This document shows positions 36,644 through 44,999 of a stretch of DNA of 64,000 bases, piece by piece; the stretch's first letter is position 1, and every line of letters begins with the position of its first letter. This DNA comes from Gordonia amarae NBRC 15530 (GTDB lineage Bacteria > Actinomycetota > Actinomycetes > Mycobacteriales > Mycobacteriaceae), in NCBI RefSeq assembly GCF_000241345.1, contig NZ_BAED01000080.1, positions 1 to 64,000 on the forward strand. Direction: 5' to 3'. Under the pieces are notes generated by a model that was given only the letters and a program-made list of their open reading frames with translations, was not told the origin of the DNA and made no database searches. The position numbers were made by a program, and so were the translations under genes.

Positions 36644-37762
36644 ATGGTCACTCCGACGTGGGACGAACTCCTTCGCCGAAACCGTGCTACCGCAACCAAA
36701 GCCATCAGCGCGACCGTCCACACCTCCGGCGTCGGCGGCTGGCGGGAACACCACGTCTGGCACGCTCCGCCCGACCTGTGGCGGATCGAGGACGCCGACG
36801 GAAACCCCGAGCGGATCGCCGGCACGCGCTGGTACTTCGACAGGTCCGGCGAGGTGATGGTGCGCACCGATCGCTTCGCCCAGCGCACCGCCGGCGCCTC
36901 GCACGCGGGTGGTCCCGAACAACTGCTGGTGCTGCACCGCGACTGGCCCGAACAGGCCCCGCGCACCGCGGAACTGCAGCTCATCGACGGCCGCTCGGCC
37001 ACCTTCAGTACCCCCGACGCGCCCGAACCCCGCTACCGGGCCGCCGGCGAGGTCGTGGCCACGCGGGTGCGCGGCCGGGCCGGGTGGACGGTGCCGTGTG
37101 TGCGTACGGCCAACGGGCACCCGATCACCTGGACGTTCGACGACGAGTGCGGCGTGGTCATCGGCCGCAACGCCGGCGGGTTCGGGGCGATCGAACTGTC
37201 CGATCTCGTGGTCACCGACCACTTCTCGCCGGCCGTCTTCGGCTTCCACGGCGACTACATCGATATCGCGCAGGCGGTGCGTGACTCCGAACGTGAGGTG
37301 CGGCAGGAGGACGTGTTCCGCGACACCCAGGGTGCGGGCAACACCATCGAGCGCTACCTCGGCACATACGCACCGCTGTTCGTCCGCACCGACTTCTCCG
37401 ACAAGACGTCGTGGGAGGCGGTGGTGGCCGTCGTCGGCAGCCGGAACTCCGACGGCGACGAACCCGACCTCACCCTCATCGACAACCGCGACTACTCGGG
37501 CTGGACCACCGACCGGTTCCTCGAGGTCATCGACGGGGTGCCCGACTACATCCTCATCGCGGACGCGCGGACCATGACCCATCCGGACCTGCCCGTGCTG
37601 TTCCTGTCAACGGCAGCCGCCGACGCGGAGTGGGCCGGACGCGGCGATCAGGTGCGCGTCGCGGCCCGGTCGGTGGCCGCTGTCGACGCGGCGCTGTCGA
37701 TCGCCGAGCACACCATCGCCGAACTCGCCGACGAGGCCGGGCGCGACGGAATCTACCGGTAG
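36644..37762 (+). CDS. Uncharacterised protein with C-terminal DUF6924-like domain
   Basis: A 372-residue protein. The first ~240 residues (WREHHVWHAPPDLWRIEDADGN, and further on HAGGPEQLLVLHRDWPEQAP) have no family I can name with certainty; they look like a soluble beta-rich domain. The last ~120 (LFVRTDFSDKTSWEAVVAVV, NRDYSGWTTDRFLEVIDGVPDYILIADARTM, LPVLFLSTAA) resemble DUF6924. No signal or membrane segment. It starts 60 bases from a KstR box it shares with kshB, so it may be steroid-responsive. Convergent with mftR. Confidence 0.65.
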   Translation: MVTPTWDELLRRNRATATKAISATVHTSGVGGWREHHVWHAPPDLWRIEDADGNPERIAGTRWYFDRSGEVMVRTDRFAQRTAGASHAGGPEQLLVLHRDWPEQAPRTAELQLIDGRSATFSTPDAPEPRYRAAGEVVATRVRGRAGWTVPCVRTANGHPITWTFDDECGVVIGRNAGGFGAIELSDLVVTDHFSPAVFGFHGDYIDIAQAVRDSEREVRQEDVFRDTQGAGNTIERYLGTYAPLFVRTDFSDKTSWEAVVAVVGSRNSDGDEPDLTLIDNRDYSGWTTDRFLEVIDGVPDYILIADARTMTHPDLPVLFLSTAAADAEWAGRGDQVRVAARSVAAVDAALSIAEHTIAELADEAGRDGIYR

Positions 37763-37776
37763 TTCAGGAGGGGTTC

Positions 37777-37809
37777 GGTCGGGACTTCGGGGCCGGCCGA
37801 AACCCGACC
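37777..37809. terminator. Hairpin between convergent DUF6924 gene and mftR
   Basis: GGTCGGG (37777-37783) pairs with CCCGACC (37803-37809), with an inner TTCGG/CCGAA stem. It fills the 49-base gap between two stop codons and probably terminates both transcripts. Confidence 0.6.
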
Positions 37810-37811
37810 AT

Positions 37812-38441
37812 TCAGCGCAGTGCCGCGATACCGCCGGCGAGCAGATCGCTGCCCGCCTCGATCAGCTCGATCAGGTCGGTGTCCGGGGCGGCGAGCCACT
37901 GCTCGTAGGCGGCCAGGGCCGTCCCGAGGCACAGCCAGCCGATGGTCTGCGGCAGATGCCCGTCGGCGTCGATTCCGAGCCGGGCCGCGCAGAACCCGGC
38001 GATCACCTGCCGCCAGTCGGCGTACATGAGCATCGAATACGCCTGCAGTGCGGGAACTTCGAGCAGCAGCCGCAGGCGCCGGCGATGGTTGTCGAGCTCG
38101 GCGTCGGGCACCTCGTTGAAGGTCACCAGCGCCTGCCGCAGCGCCTCGGCGATGGGCAGGTCGTCGGGGATCAGTGCGAGCCGGGTGCGCATCGCGTCGA
38201 GATGGGCGTCGAAATCACCCCACGCGATCGCGTTCTTGCTGGGGAAGTAGCGGAACAGGGTGCGCCGGGCGATGCCCGCGGCCTCGGCGATGTCGTCGAC
38301 GCTGGTCTCGTCGAAACCCTTGGCCGTGAACAGATCGATGGCGATGGTGCTGAGCTGGGCGTGCGAGGTGGCCGGCCGGCGCCCCGGCTGGGGTGCGGTG
38401 TCGAGGAGATCGGGCTTGTGCGTCGATTCCCGGACGGCCAT
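37812..38441 (-). CDS. mftR: Mycofactocin system transcriptional regulator MftR
   Basis: A 209-residue TetR-type regulator, divergent from mftA. The helix-turn-helix (LSTIAIDLFTAKGFDETSVDDIAEAAGIARRTLFRYFPSKNAI) and the family-specific WGDFDAHLDAMRTRL segment right after it identify MftR. MftR is known to repress the mft operon and respond to long-chain acyl-CoA. Start ATG after GGGGAGG. The 202-base gap to mftA holds a promoter and a small inverted repeat. Confidence 0.92.
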   Translation of the reverse strand: MAVRESTHKPDLLDTAPQPGRRPATSHAQLSTIAIDLFTAKGFDETSVDDIAEAAGIARRTLFRYFPSKNAIAWGDFDAHLDAMRTRLALIPDDLPIAEALRQALVTFNEVPDAELDNHRRRLRLLLEVPALQAYSMLMYADWRQVIAGFCAARLGIDADGHLPQTIGWLCLGTALAAYEQWLAAPDTDLIELIEAGSDLLAGGIAALR

Positions 38442-38573
38442 GACCACCTCCCCGTTGAGTGCGCGTCGCCGCGGGTGGGTGGCGACGCTGAGGCATCCAT
38501 CGTATTCCGGGGGCCGTCCGGCGGGTAAACACTGGAACCGGACTGTCTGTTCGGCTAGTTTCGGACCGGTAAC

Positions 38574-38621
38574 TGGATTGATGCACCGGGTGCCATTATA
38601 GTATGTCGTGATCCGCATCAC
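38574..38621 (+). promoter_or_regulatory. mftA promoter with candidate MftR site
   Basis: TGGATT (38574-38579), 17 bases, TATAGT (38597-38602) looks like a promoter for mftA. Just after it GTGAT-CCGC-ATCAC (38608-38621) is a perfect inverted repeat, well placed for a repressor. AGGAGG follows seven bases before the mftA ATG. Confidence 0.5.
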
Positions 38622-38643
38622 TACTGATACAGGAGGATGGATC

Positions 38644-38742
38644 ATGGCAGATCAGACGGCCGATGTGACCGCTGCAACCGAACTCGTGGGCGAATCGCTC
38701 GTCGAAGAGGTGTCGATCGATGGGATGTGCGGGGTCTACTGA
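38644..38742 (+). CDS. mftA: Mycofactocin precursor peptide MftA
   Basis: A 32-residue ribosomal peptide ending in the invariant IDGMCGVY. The terminal Val-Tyr is decarboxylated and crosslinked by MftC and then released by MftE to make the mycofactocin redox cofactor core; the acidic leader ([12 protein letters not shown]) is the MftB-binding part. Strong AGGAGG site. Its stop overlaps the mftB start by one base (TGATG). Confidence 0.95.
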   Translation: MADQTADVTAATELVGESLVEEVSIDGMCGVY

Positions 38743-39086
38743 TGTCGGCCCCGGCAACCATGCCGGACTCCGGCGGCCGCGCTGACGCGGCCGCCGGGAA
38801 CCCGGCAGCAGACACACCCACCGGTTTCGATCTGGATGCCGCCTGGGAGCTCAACCCGAAGGTCGCGCTGCGGCCCGAACCGTTCGGGGCGCTGCTCTAC
38901 CACTTCGGCACCCGCAAACTCTCGTTCCTCAAGAACCTGACCGTCGTCGGCATCGTGCAGTCCCTCGCCGAGACGCCCACCGCCGAGGCCGCCCTGGCCG
39001 AGGCCGGCATCACCGACGCCGAACGGCCCCTGTACCTGCAGGCGCTCGGCGCGCTCGCCGACTCGGGGATGATCACCCGGCGCTGA
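38742..39086 (+). CDS. mftB: Mycofactocin chaperone MftB
   Basis: A 114-residue PqqD-like peptide-recognition protein that delivers MftA to MftC. After a 30-residue disordered start it shows the family core AWELNPKVALRPEPFGALLYHFGTRKLSFLKN and a winged-helix end (AEAGITDAERPLYLQALGALADSGMI). Translation is coupled to mftA by the TGATG overlap. Confidence 0.94.
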   Translation: MSAPATMPDSGGRADAAAGNPAADTPTGFDLDAAWELNPKVALRPEPFGALLYHFGTRKLSFLKNLTVVGIVQSLAETPTAEAALAEAGITDAERPLYLQALGALADSGMITRR

Positions 39087-39131
39087 CGCCGGCACGCCCG
39101 TACCCACCCCACCCAGACCCGGAGACTTCCG

Positions 39132-40421
39132 ATGACCACACTTGAGATGCCGCCCAGCGCAGCGGATCCGGCAGCACAGGTACGGGCGACGCCCCCGCTC
39201 GACCTGCAGGCCCCGCCCAAGGTCGGCCGCCTCGTCGACCAGTTCGAGAAGGGCCTCGACGCCCCCATCTGCCTGACCTGGGAACTCACCTACGCCTGCA
39301 ACCTCGCGTGCGTGCACTGCCTGTCGTCGTCGGGCAAGCGCGACCCGCGTGAGCTCTCGACCGAGCAGTGCAAGGCCATCATCGACGAGCTCGAACGCAT
39401 GCAGGTGTTCTACGTGAACATCGGCGGCGGCGAGCCCACCGTCCGTTCGGACTTCTGGGAACTCGTCGACTACGCCACCAGTCACAAGGTGGGCGTCAAG
39501 TTCTCCACCAACGGCCTGCGCATCGACAAGAAGGTCGCCGCGCGCCTGGCCGCCTCCGACTACGTCGACGTGCAGATCTCGCTCGACGGCGCCACCGCCG
39601 AGGTCAACGACGCCGTGCGCGGCAAGGGCTCGTTCGACATGGCCGTGCGGGCGCTGGAGAACCTGCACGAGGCGGGTTTCAAGGACGCCAAGATCTCCGT
39701 GGTGATGACCCGCGAGAACGTCTCGCAGCTCGACGAGTTCAAGGCGCTCGCAGACCGCTACAATGCCACCCTGCGCATCACCCGCATGCGCCCGTCCGGC
39801 CGCGGCGCCGACGTGTGGGACGACCTGCACCCGCTGCCCGAGCAGCAGCTCGAACTGTACAACTGGCTTGTCGCACACGGGGATCGGGTGCTCACCGGCG
39901 ACTCGTTCTTCCACCTGTCGGCGTTCGATCAGGGCGGGGGAGGCCTGCCCGGCCTCAACCTGTGCGGCGCCGGCCGCGTGGTGTGCCTCATCGACCCGGT
40001 GGGCGACGTGTACGCCTGCCCGTTCGCCATCCACGAGAACTTCCTCGCCGGAAACATCCTGTCCGACGGCGGTTTCCAGGAGATCTGGCAGCGCTCGGAT
40101 CTGTTCACCGAGTTGCGCGAGCCGCAGTCGGCCGGGGCGTGCACCAAGTGCAACCACTTCGACGCCTGCCGCGGCGGCTGCATGGCCGCCAAGTTCTTCA
40201 CCGGCCTGCCCCTCGACGGCCCCGACCCCGAATGCGTGCAGGGCTACGGCGAGTCGCTGCTGGCCGGTGACCGCACCAAACCGACGGCCAACAAGGATCA
40301 TTCGCGCGGCACCCCGCTCACGCTGATGACCCGTGGCTCCGACGGCAGCTTCACCCCCCTCGGCCGCCCGTCCAAGAGCTGCGACGAGAACCCCCTCGCC
40401 GGCTTCAGCCCCGTCGGCTGA
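39132..40421 (+). CDS. mftC: Mycofactocin radical SAM maturase MftC
   Basis: A 429-residue radical SAM/SPASM enzyme that decarboxylates and crosslinks the C-terminal Val-Tyr of MftA. The SAM cluster motif is TYACNLACVHCLSSSG (CxxxCxxC), followed by NIGGGEPTVR. Auxiliary-cluster cysteines lie in NLCGAGRVVCLIDPVGDVYACPF and GACTKCNHFDACRGGCMA. The start ATG follows CCGGAGA. A long family A hairpin separates it from mftD. Confidence 0.96.
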   Translation: MTTLEMPPSAADPAAQVRATPPLDLQAPPKVGRLVDQFEKGLDAPICLTWELTYACNLACVHCLSSSGKRDPRELSTEQCKAIIDELERMQVFYVNIGGGEPTVRSDFWELVDYATSHKVGVKFSTNGLRIDKKVAARLAASDYVDVQISLDGATAEVNDAVRGKGSFDMAVRALENLHEAGFKDAKISVVMTRENVSQLDEFKALADRYNATLRITRMRPSGRGADVWDDLHPLPEQQLELYNWLVAHGDRVLTGDSFFHLSAFDQGGGGLPGLNLCGAGRVVCLIDPVGDVYACPFAIHENFLAGNILSDGGFQEIWQRSDLFTELREPQSAGACTKCNHFDACRGGCMAAKFFTGLPLDGPDPECVQGYGESLLAGDRTKPTANKDHSRGTPLTLMTRGSDGSFTPLGRPSKSCDENPLAGFSPVG

Positions 40422-40440
40422 CCCGCGTATCGGCGACACC

Positions 40441-40560
40441 GTCGGCGCACCGGGTTTCGAGGCTCGCAAGCTCGCACCTCAACCAGCGACGGGCCACGCC
40501 TTCGCCGGTTGAGGTGCGAAGAGCCGCCAGGCGATGAGCCTCGAAACCCGGTGCGCCGAC
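40441..40560. repeat. Repeat family A, perfectly terminated inverted pair inside the mft operon
   Basis: The outermost 25 bases of each side (40441-40465 and 40536-40560) are exact reverse complements, starting GTCGGCGCACCGGG and ending CCCGGTGCGCCGAC. A second inner match (CGCACCTCAACC/GGTTGAGGTGCG) extends the stem. It sits between mftC and mftD and could alter MftD dosage. Confidence 0.92.
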
Positions 40561-40600
40561 CATGTCCGCAACCACCATCAATCCCAAAGGCGAAAGATCA

Positions 40601-41812
40601 ATGGCGAACTTCAAGCTGACCAACCCGTGGGCCCGCAACCCCTGGTTCGAGACCGTTGCCGAGGCCCAGCGCCGGGCCAAGCAGCGCCTGCCCAAGTCGG
40701 TGTACTCGTCCCTGGTGGCCGGTACCCAGGGTGGCATCACCGTCAACGACAACGTGGACGCGTTCTCCGAGATCGGGTTCGCCCCGCATGTCATCGGCGC
40801 CCAGGACGATCGTGACCTGTCCACCCGGGTGATGGGTGTGGATCTGCCGTTCCCGGTGATGATCTCGCCGACCGGCGTGCAGGCCGTCGACAAGGACGGC
40901 GAGGTCGCGGTGGCCCGCGCCGCAGCCGCCCGCGGCACCGCGATGGGTCTGTCGAGCTTCGCCAGCCACCCCATCGAAGAGGTCACCGCCGTCAACGACA
41001 AGATCTTCTTCCAGATCTACTGGCTTGGCACCAAGGAGGAGATCCTCGCCCGCGCCGAACGCGCCCGTGAGGCCGGCGCCAAGGGCCTGATCGTCACCAC
41101 CGACTGGGTGTTCAACATCGGCCGCGACTGGGGCAGTCCGGAGATCCCGGAGAAGATGAACCTGAAGGCGTTGATCCGGCTGGCTCCGGAGGTCGCGGTC
41201 AAACCGCGCTACGCCTGGGACTGGTTCAACAAGGGCAACCTGACGATCCCGGATCTGACCGCCCCCAACGTCTCCCACGGCAAGGGACTGCCCGGCCCCA
41301 CGTTCTTCGGTGCCTACGGCGAGTGGATGAACACCCCGTCACCCACCTGGGAAGATCTGCAGTGGCTGCGTGAGAAGTGGGGCGGAGAGTTCATGGTCAA
41401 GGGCGTCACCCGCCTCGACGACGCCAAGCGCGCCGTCGACATCGGCGCCACCGCGATCTCCGTCTCCAACCACGGCGGCAACAACCTCGACGGCACCCCC
41501 GCCACCATCCGTCTGCTCGGCCCCATCGCCGACGCCGTCGGCAAGGATCTCGATGTGCTCCTCGACGGTGGTATCCGCCGCGGCAGCGACGTCGCCAAGG
41601 CCATCGCCTTCGGTGCCAAGGCCGTCATGATCGGCCGCGCCTACCTGTGGGGCCTGGCCGCCAACGGCCAGGCGGGCGTCGAGAACGTCCTCGACCTGCT
41701 CCGGATGGGCCTCGACGGAGTGGTCATGGGCACCGGCCACAAGTCGGTCCACGACCTCAGCCGCGACGACCTGATCATCCCGGAGGGCTTCGAACGCTCC
41801 TACGGCGGCTGA
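40601..41812 (+). CDS. mftD: Pre-mycofactocin synthase MftD
   Basis: A 403-residue FMN enzyme of the lactate-dehydrogenase/glycolate-oxidase fold that oxidatively deaminates the MftE product to give the redox-active alpha-keto amide. Seen: FPVMISPTGVQAV, FMVKGVTRLDDAKRAVDIGATAISVSNHGGNNLDG with the catalytic His, and DVLLDGGIRRGSDVAKAIAFGAKAVMIGRAYLW. I take MANFKLTNPW as start, preceded by AAAGG; an ATG 13 codons upstream lies at the edge of the repeat and would add a non-homologous extension. Confidence 0.94.
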   Translation: MANFKLTNPWARNPWFETVAEAQRRAKQRLPKSVYSSLVAGTQGGITVNDNVDAFSEIGFAPHVIGAQDDRDLSTRVMGVDLPFPVMISPTGVQAVDKDGEVAVARAAAARGTAMGLSSFASHPIEEVTAVNDKIFFQIYWLGTKEEILARAERAREAGAKGLIVTTDWVFNIGRDWGSPEIPEKMNLKALIRLAPEVAVKPRYAWDWFNKGNLTIPDLTAPNVSHGKGLPGPTFFGAYGEWMNTPSPTWEDLQWLREKWGGEFMVKGVTRLDDAKRAVDIGATAISVSNHGGNNLDGTPATIRLLGPIADAVGKDLDVLLDGGIRRGSDVAKAIAFGAKAVMIGRAYLWGLAANGQAGVENVLDLLRMGLDGVVMGTGHKSVHDLSRDDLIIPEGFERSYGG

Positions 41813-41823
41813 CCGCCGTCCCG

Positions 41824-41884
41824 AACCCCACCGATACGCCCCGGCATCACAATAGTTGCGATGCCGGGGCGTATTCGTGGGGTT
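41824..41884. terminator. 61-bp hairpin element C, copy 1
   Basis: AACCCCAC / GTGGGGTT outer arms, one mismatch step, then ATACGCCCCGGCATC / GATGCCGGGGCGTAT, loop ACAATAGTTGC. It follows the mftD stop and is probably a terminator. A nearly identical copy follows mftG at 47.7 kb. Confidence 0.85.
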
Positions 41885-41903
41885 TCGGCACTCGACCCAG
41901 AAC

Positions 41904-41917
41904 TAGAACGTGTTACA
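41904..41917 (+). promoter_or_regulatory. KstR-type operator before the SDR gene
   Basis: TAGAACGTGTTACA fits TNNAACNNGTTNNA. The same AGTTTTGG follows it as at the 36.57 kb box, and the SDR ATG is eight bases on. Cholesterol-responsive repression of the SDR gene is inferred. Confidence 0.72.
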
Positions 41918-41925
41918 GTTTTGGC

Positions 41926-42738
41926 ATGGGACAGTTCGACGGCAAGGTCGTCTACATCACCGGCATCGCCCGTGGTCAGGGCCGCAATCACGCACTCCGC
42001 TTCGCACGCGAGGGGGCGTCGATCATCGGCCTCGACATCGCGGGACCGGTCGCCGATCACACCACCTATCCGCCCGCCACACCCGATGACCTCGCCGAGA
42101 CGGCCCGGCTCGTCGAGGAGGCCGGCGGCAAGATCCTGGCGCGGCAGGGCGACGTCCGTGACCTGGCCTTCCAGCAGCAACTGGTGGCCGACGGTGTCGA
42201 GCAGTTCGGCGGCCTCGACGTTGTCGTGGTCAACGCCGGCGTGCTCACCTGGGGCCTGAGCTGGGAGATGTCGGAGGAACAGTTCACCGACGTCATCGAC
42301 GTCAACCTCGTCGGCGCCTGGAAGACGCTGCGCGCCACGCTGCCGTCGATGATCGAGGCGAAGAACGGCGGGTCCGTCGTCATCGTGTCGTCGGTGGCCG
42401 GCCTCAAGGCCATGCCGGTGCAGGCCTCCTACAGCGCATCCAAGTACGGGCTGACCGGCCTGGCCCAGGTCGTCGCGAAAGAGGTTGCGCCCTACCGGAT
42501 CCGCGTCAATTCGATCCACCCGTACGCCGTCAACACGCCGATGGGCGTCGCGGACAGCTCCGCGCTGGAGGTGTTCTCCACCGAGCGCTTCACCCGCTTC
42601 TTCCCGTCGATGATGGACTACAACCCGGTGGCCGAGCCCGACGAGGTCTCCGACGCCATCCTGTACCTGTGCTCGGATGCCGCCAAATCCCTTACCGGGG
42701 TGCAGCTTCCGATCGACATGGGTCACTCCAAAGTCTGA
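41926..42738 (+). CDS. Mycofactocin-coupled SDR family oxidoreductase
   Basis: A 270-residue short-chain dehydrogenase. NAD motif TGIARGQGRNHALRFAREGA, active-site Ser near IVSSVAGLKAMPVQASYSASKYGL with the Tyr-x3-Lys, and the extra LDIAGPVADHTTYPPATPDDLAETARLVEEAGGKILARQGDVRD segment that marks mycofactocin-coupled SDRs, where NAD stays bound and mycofactocin accepts the electrons. M. tuberculosis Rv0687 beside the mft cluster is a likely counterpart. A KstR box at the promoter suggests a sterol-derived or alcohol substrate (inference). Confidence 0.87.
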   Translation: MGQFDGKVVYITGIARGQGRNHALRFAREGASIIGLDIAGPVADHTTYPPATPDDLAETARLVEEAGGKILARQGDVRDLAFQQQLVADGVEQFGGLDVVVVNAGVLTWGLSWEMSEEQFTDVIDVNLVGAWKTLRATLPSMIEAKNGGSVVIVSSVAGLKAMPVQASYSASKYGLTGLAQVVAKEVAPYRIRVNSIHPYAVNTPMGVADSSALEVFSTERFTRFFPSMMDYNPVAEPDEVSDAILYLCSDAAKSLTGVQLPIDMGHSKV

Positions 42739-42754
42739 CCCGGTGCCCCTGCTC

Positions 42755-42921
42755 CGCTGGTTGAGGTGTGAGGAGCGCTGGCGACGAGCCTCGAAACCCG
42801 GTGAGATGACAATGTTGTCTCACCGGGGTTTCGAGGCTCGGTCGCCGGGCGACCTCACACCTCAACCGGCGGAAGAGGTTTCGAGGCTCGTCGCTTACGC
42901 TCCTCACACCTCAACCGGTGA
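42755..42921. repeat. Repeat family A, three copies
   Basis: Minus copy 42755-42815, plus copy 42816-42872 and a shorter plus copy 42877-42921, then a stray GCCTCAACCGGCGGAAG. The first two form an inverted pair with ACAATGTTGT at the centre. They separate the convergent SDR and racemase genes. Confidence 0.88.
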
Positions 42922-42950
42922 AGGGGAGCCTCAACCGGCGGAAGATGCCG

Positions 42951-44060
42951 TTATGCCCAGAGGGTGGCGGGATCGGTTGCCTCCGTTGCCGGTCCGGCCG
43001 GTGTCTCGGGCGAGGTGCGCGAGAACCGCGGGGCCACCTGCGCCTGCCGGATGCCATCGATCTCGACGAGGTTGGCGCGCGCGGCCATGTGTGGCTCGTC
43101 GGGTGCCTCGCCGAAGGTCAGGACGGGCGAGACGCACGCATCGGTGCCGTCGAACACGGCGGTCCACTCGTCGCGCGTCTTGGCGGCGAACGTGTCGGTG
43201 AAGATCTTGCGCAGCTCGGGCCAGCGGGTGAGGTCGGCCTGTCCCGGCAGGTCCTCGCCGTCGAGGCCGAGGCCCTTGAGGAGTTCGGCGTAGAACTGCG
43301 GCTCGATGGCGCCGACGGCCATGTACTTGCCGTCGGAGGTCTCGTACACGTCGTAGTACGGCGCGCCGGAGTCGAGGAAGTTCACGCCCCGCACATCCGA
43401 CCACATGCCGGTACCACGGAACGCCCACATCATCTGTCCCAGAAGCGAAGCGCCGTCGACCATGGCGGCGTCGATCACCTGCCCGCGCCCGGACACCTGG
43501 CGTTCGAGCAGCGCCGAGAGCACGCCGACGACCAGGAACATCGACCCGCCGCCGAAGTCGCCGAACAGGTTGAGCGGCGGCACCGGGCGCTCGCCGGCGC
43601 GCCCGACGGCGTGCAGCAGGCCGGTGAGCGAGATGTAGTTGATGTCGTGGCCGGCCCGGTCCGCGCGCGGGCCGTCCTGGCCCCAGCCGGTCATCCGGCC
43701 GTACACCAGGCCGGGGTTGACCTCGGCGAGATCGTCGGGGCCGAAGCCGAGGCGCTCCATCACGCCGGGACGGAAACCCTCGATCAGCACGTCAGCCTTG
43801 GCGATGAGGCCGAGCACGGTCTCCCGGTCGGCGGGATTCTTGAGGTCGGCCTCCACCACCTTGCGCCCGCGCAGCAGGGCGTCGGCCGGCCTGCCCGGCT
43901 TGGGGAGAGCGCCGGGCCGCTGCACCCGCACGACGTCGGCGCCCAGGTCCGACAGCAGCATCGCGGCATGCGGCCCGGGGCCGATACCGGCGAACTCGAT
44001 GACCCGGATGGCGTGCAGGGGTCCGCTTTTTCCACTGGTGGCGTTGGGTGTGGGTGCCAT
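42951..44060 (-). CDS. mcr: Alpha-methylacyl-CoA racemase
   Basis: A 369-residue CaiB/BaiF-fold enzyme epimerising 2-methylacyl-CoA, needed to make the (2S) form for beta-oxidation of sterol side chains and branched acids. The catalytic set of M. tuberculosis MCR (His126, Asp156, Glu241) falls at H138, D168 and E253 here with identical spacing, in [24 protein letters not shown] and [10 protein letters not shown]. Start ATG after GAGGAG, although the frame stays open upstream. It lies inside the mft cluster on the opposite strand. Confidence 0.9.
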   Translation of the reverse strand: MAPTPNATSGKSGPLHAIRVIEFAGIGPGPHAAMLLSDLGADVVRVQRPGALPKPGRPADALLRGRKVVEADLKNPADRETVLGLIAKADVLIEGFRPGVMERLGFGPDDLAEVNPGLVYGRMTGWGQDGPRADRAGHDINYISLTGLLHAVGRAGERPVPPLNLFGDFGGGSMFLVVGVLSALLERQVSGRGQVIDAAMVDGASLLGQMMWAFRGTGMWSDVRGVNFLDSGAPYYDVYETSDGKYMAVGAIEPQFYAELLKGLGLDGEDLPGQADLTRWPELRKIFTDTFAAKTRDEWTAVFDGTDACVSPVLTFGEAPDEPHMAARANLVEIDGIRQAQVAPRFSRTSPETPAGPATEATDPATLWA

Positions 44061-44224
44061 GGGATTCCGATCTCCTCGGGTGTGTGGGACCCCGCCTGCC
44101 GCCGATGCCGTGCCGGCCGCGCGAGATCGTTGATTTGTGTCGTCGGTCACCACAGCTTGGCACACCCGAGCGAGCGTTCGGGCAGGGGGTCAGTAATCAT
44201 ATATGTTTCGGTGGGCGGTGACCC

Positions 44225-44254
44225 TTACCCCGATGGCGCGCATATCGCTAGAGT
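44225..44254 (+). promoter_or_regulatory. Promoter of mftE (leaderless)
   Basis: TTACCC (44225-44230), 18 bases, TAGAGT (44249-44254), and the first of two adjacent ATGs seven bases later. No Shine-Dalgarno site is present, so a leaderless transcript is likely. It shows that mftEFG is transcribed separately from mftABCD here. Confidence 0.5.
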
Positions 44255-44261
44255 TGACCGA

Positions 44262-44999
44262 ATGATGCGCGGCACGGGGCTTGGTGCTCTCTCCTGGCCT
44301 GAGCTCGACGGTTCCGTGGTGACCCTGCTCGTTCCGCTGGGCGCCGTCGAACAGCACGGGCCTCATCTTCCGCTCGACACCGACATCCGCATCGCCGACG
44401 CCGTCGCCCGCCGCGCCCAGCCCCTGCTGGCGGATGATTCGGCTGAGCAGACGTTCATCGTCGCCCCCGGCCTGCCCTACGGTGCCAGCGGCGAGCACGA
44501 GGGCTTTCCCGGGACCGTGTCGCTCGGGCATGAGGCGCTGCGGCTGGTGCTTGTCGAGTACGGGCGCAGCGCGTGCCGGTGGGCGCGGCGGATCGTGTTC
44601 GTCAACGGTCATGGCGGCAACGGCCGCACCCTGGTGGAGGCGGCGCGGTTGCTGCGCTACGAGGGCCGCGACGTGGCCTGGTTCGCGTGCGGGCACCCAG
44701 GCGGCGATGCCCACGCCGGTGACACCGAAACCTCGGTGCTGCTGCACCTTTCACCCGACGATGTGCGCCTGGCCGACGCGGTGGCCGGCAACTGCGCGCC
44801 GATCGCCGAACTGCTGGTGCCGATGCGGGCCGGCGGGGTGGCGGCGGTGAGCGCCAACGGGGTGCTCGGTGATCCCACCACGGCCACGGCGGCGCGCGGC
44901 GGCGATCTCGTCGGCGCGTTCACCTCGTCGCTGGTGTCCGCGATCACGCGCTGGGATGTCGACGAGCGCGGGCTGCTGCGGGGCGGTGCCGCCGCGTGA
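44262..44999 (+). CDS. mftE: Mycofactocin peptidase MftE
   Basis: A 245-residue creatininase-family metallopeptidase that cuts the Val-Tyr-derived dipeptide from modified MftA. Metal-binding motifs: LVPLGAVEQHGPHLPLDTDI, VFVNGHGGNGRTL, and GDAHAGDTETSVLL. Separated from mftD by the SDR and racemase genes, unlike the usual mftDEF run. The stop overlaps the mftF start. Confidence 0.94.
   Translation: MMRGTGLGALSWPELDGSVVTLLVPLGAVEQHGPHLPLDTDIRIADAVARRAQPLLADDSAEQTFIVAPGLPYGASGEHEGFPGTVSLGHEALRLVLVEYGRSACRWARRIVFVNGHGGNGRTLVEAARLLRYEGRDVAWFACGHPGGDAHAGDTETSVLLHLSPDDVRLADAVAGNCAPIAELLVPMRAGGVAAVSANGVLGDPTTATAARGGDLVGAFTSSLVSAITRWDVDERGLLRGGAAA

Noticed and set aside
40441-40560. Family A inverted pair read as terminal inverted repeats of an insertion sequence
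   Set aside because: The arms are only 70 bases apart with no room for a transposase, and single unpaired copies also occur.
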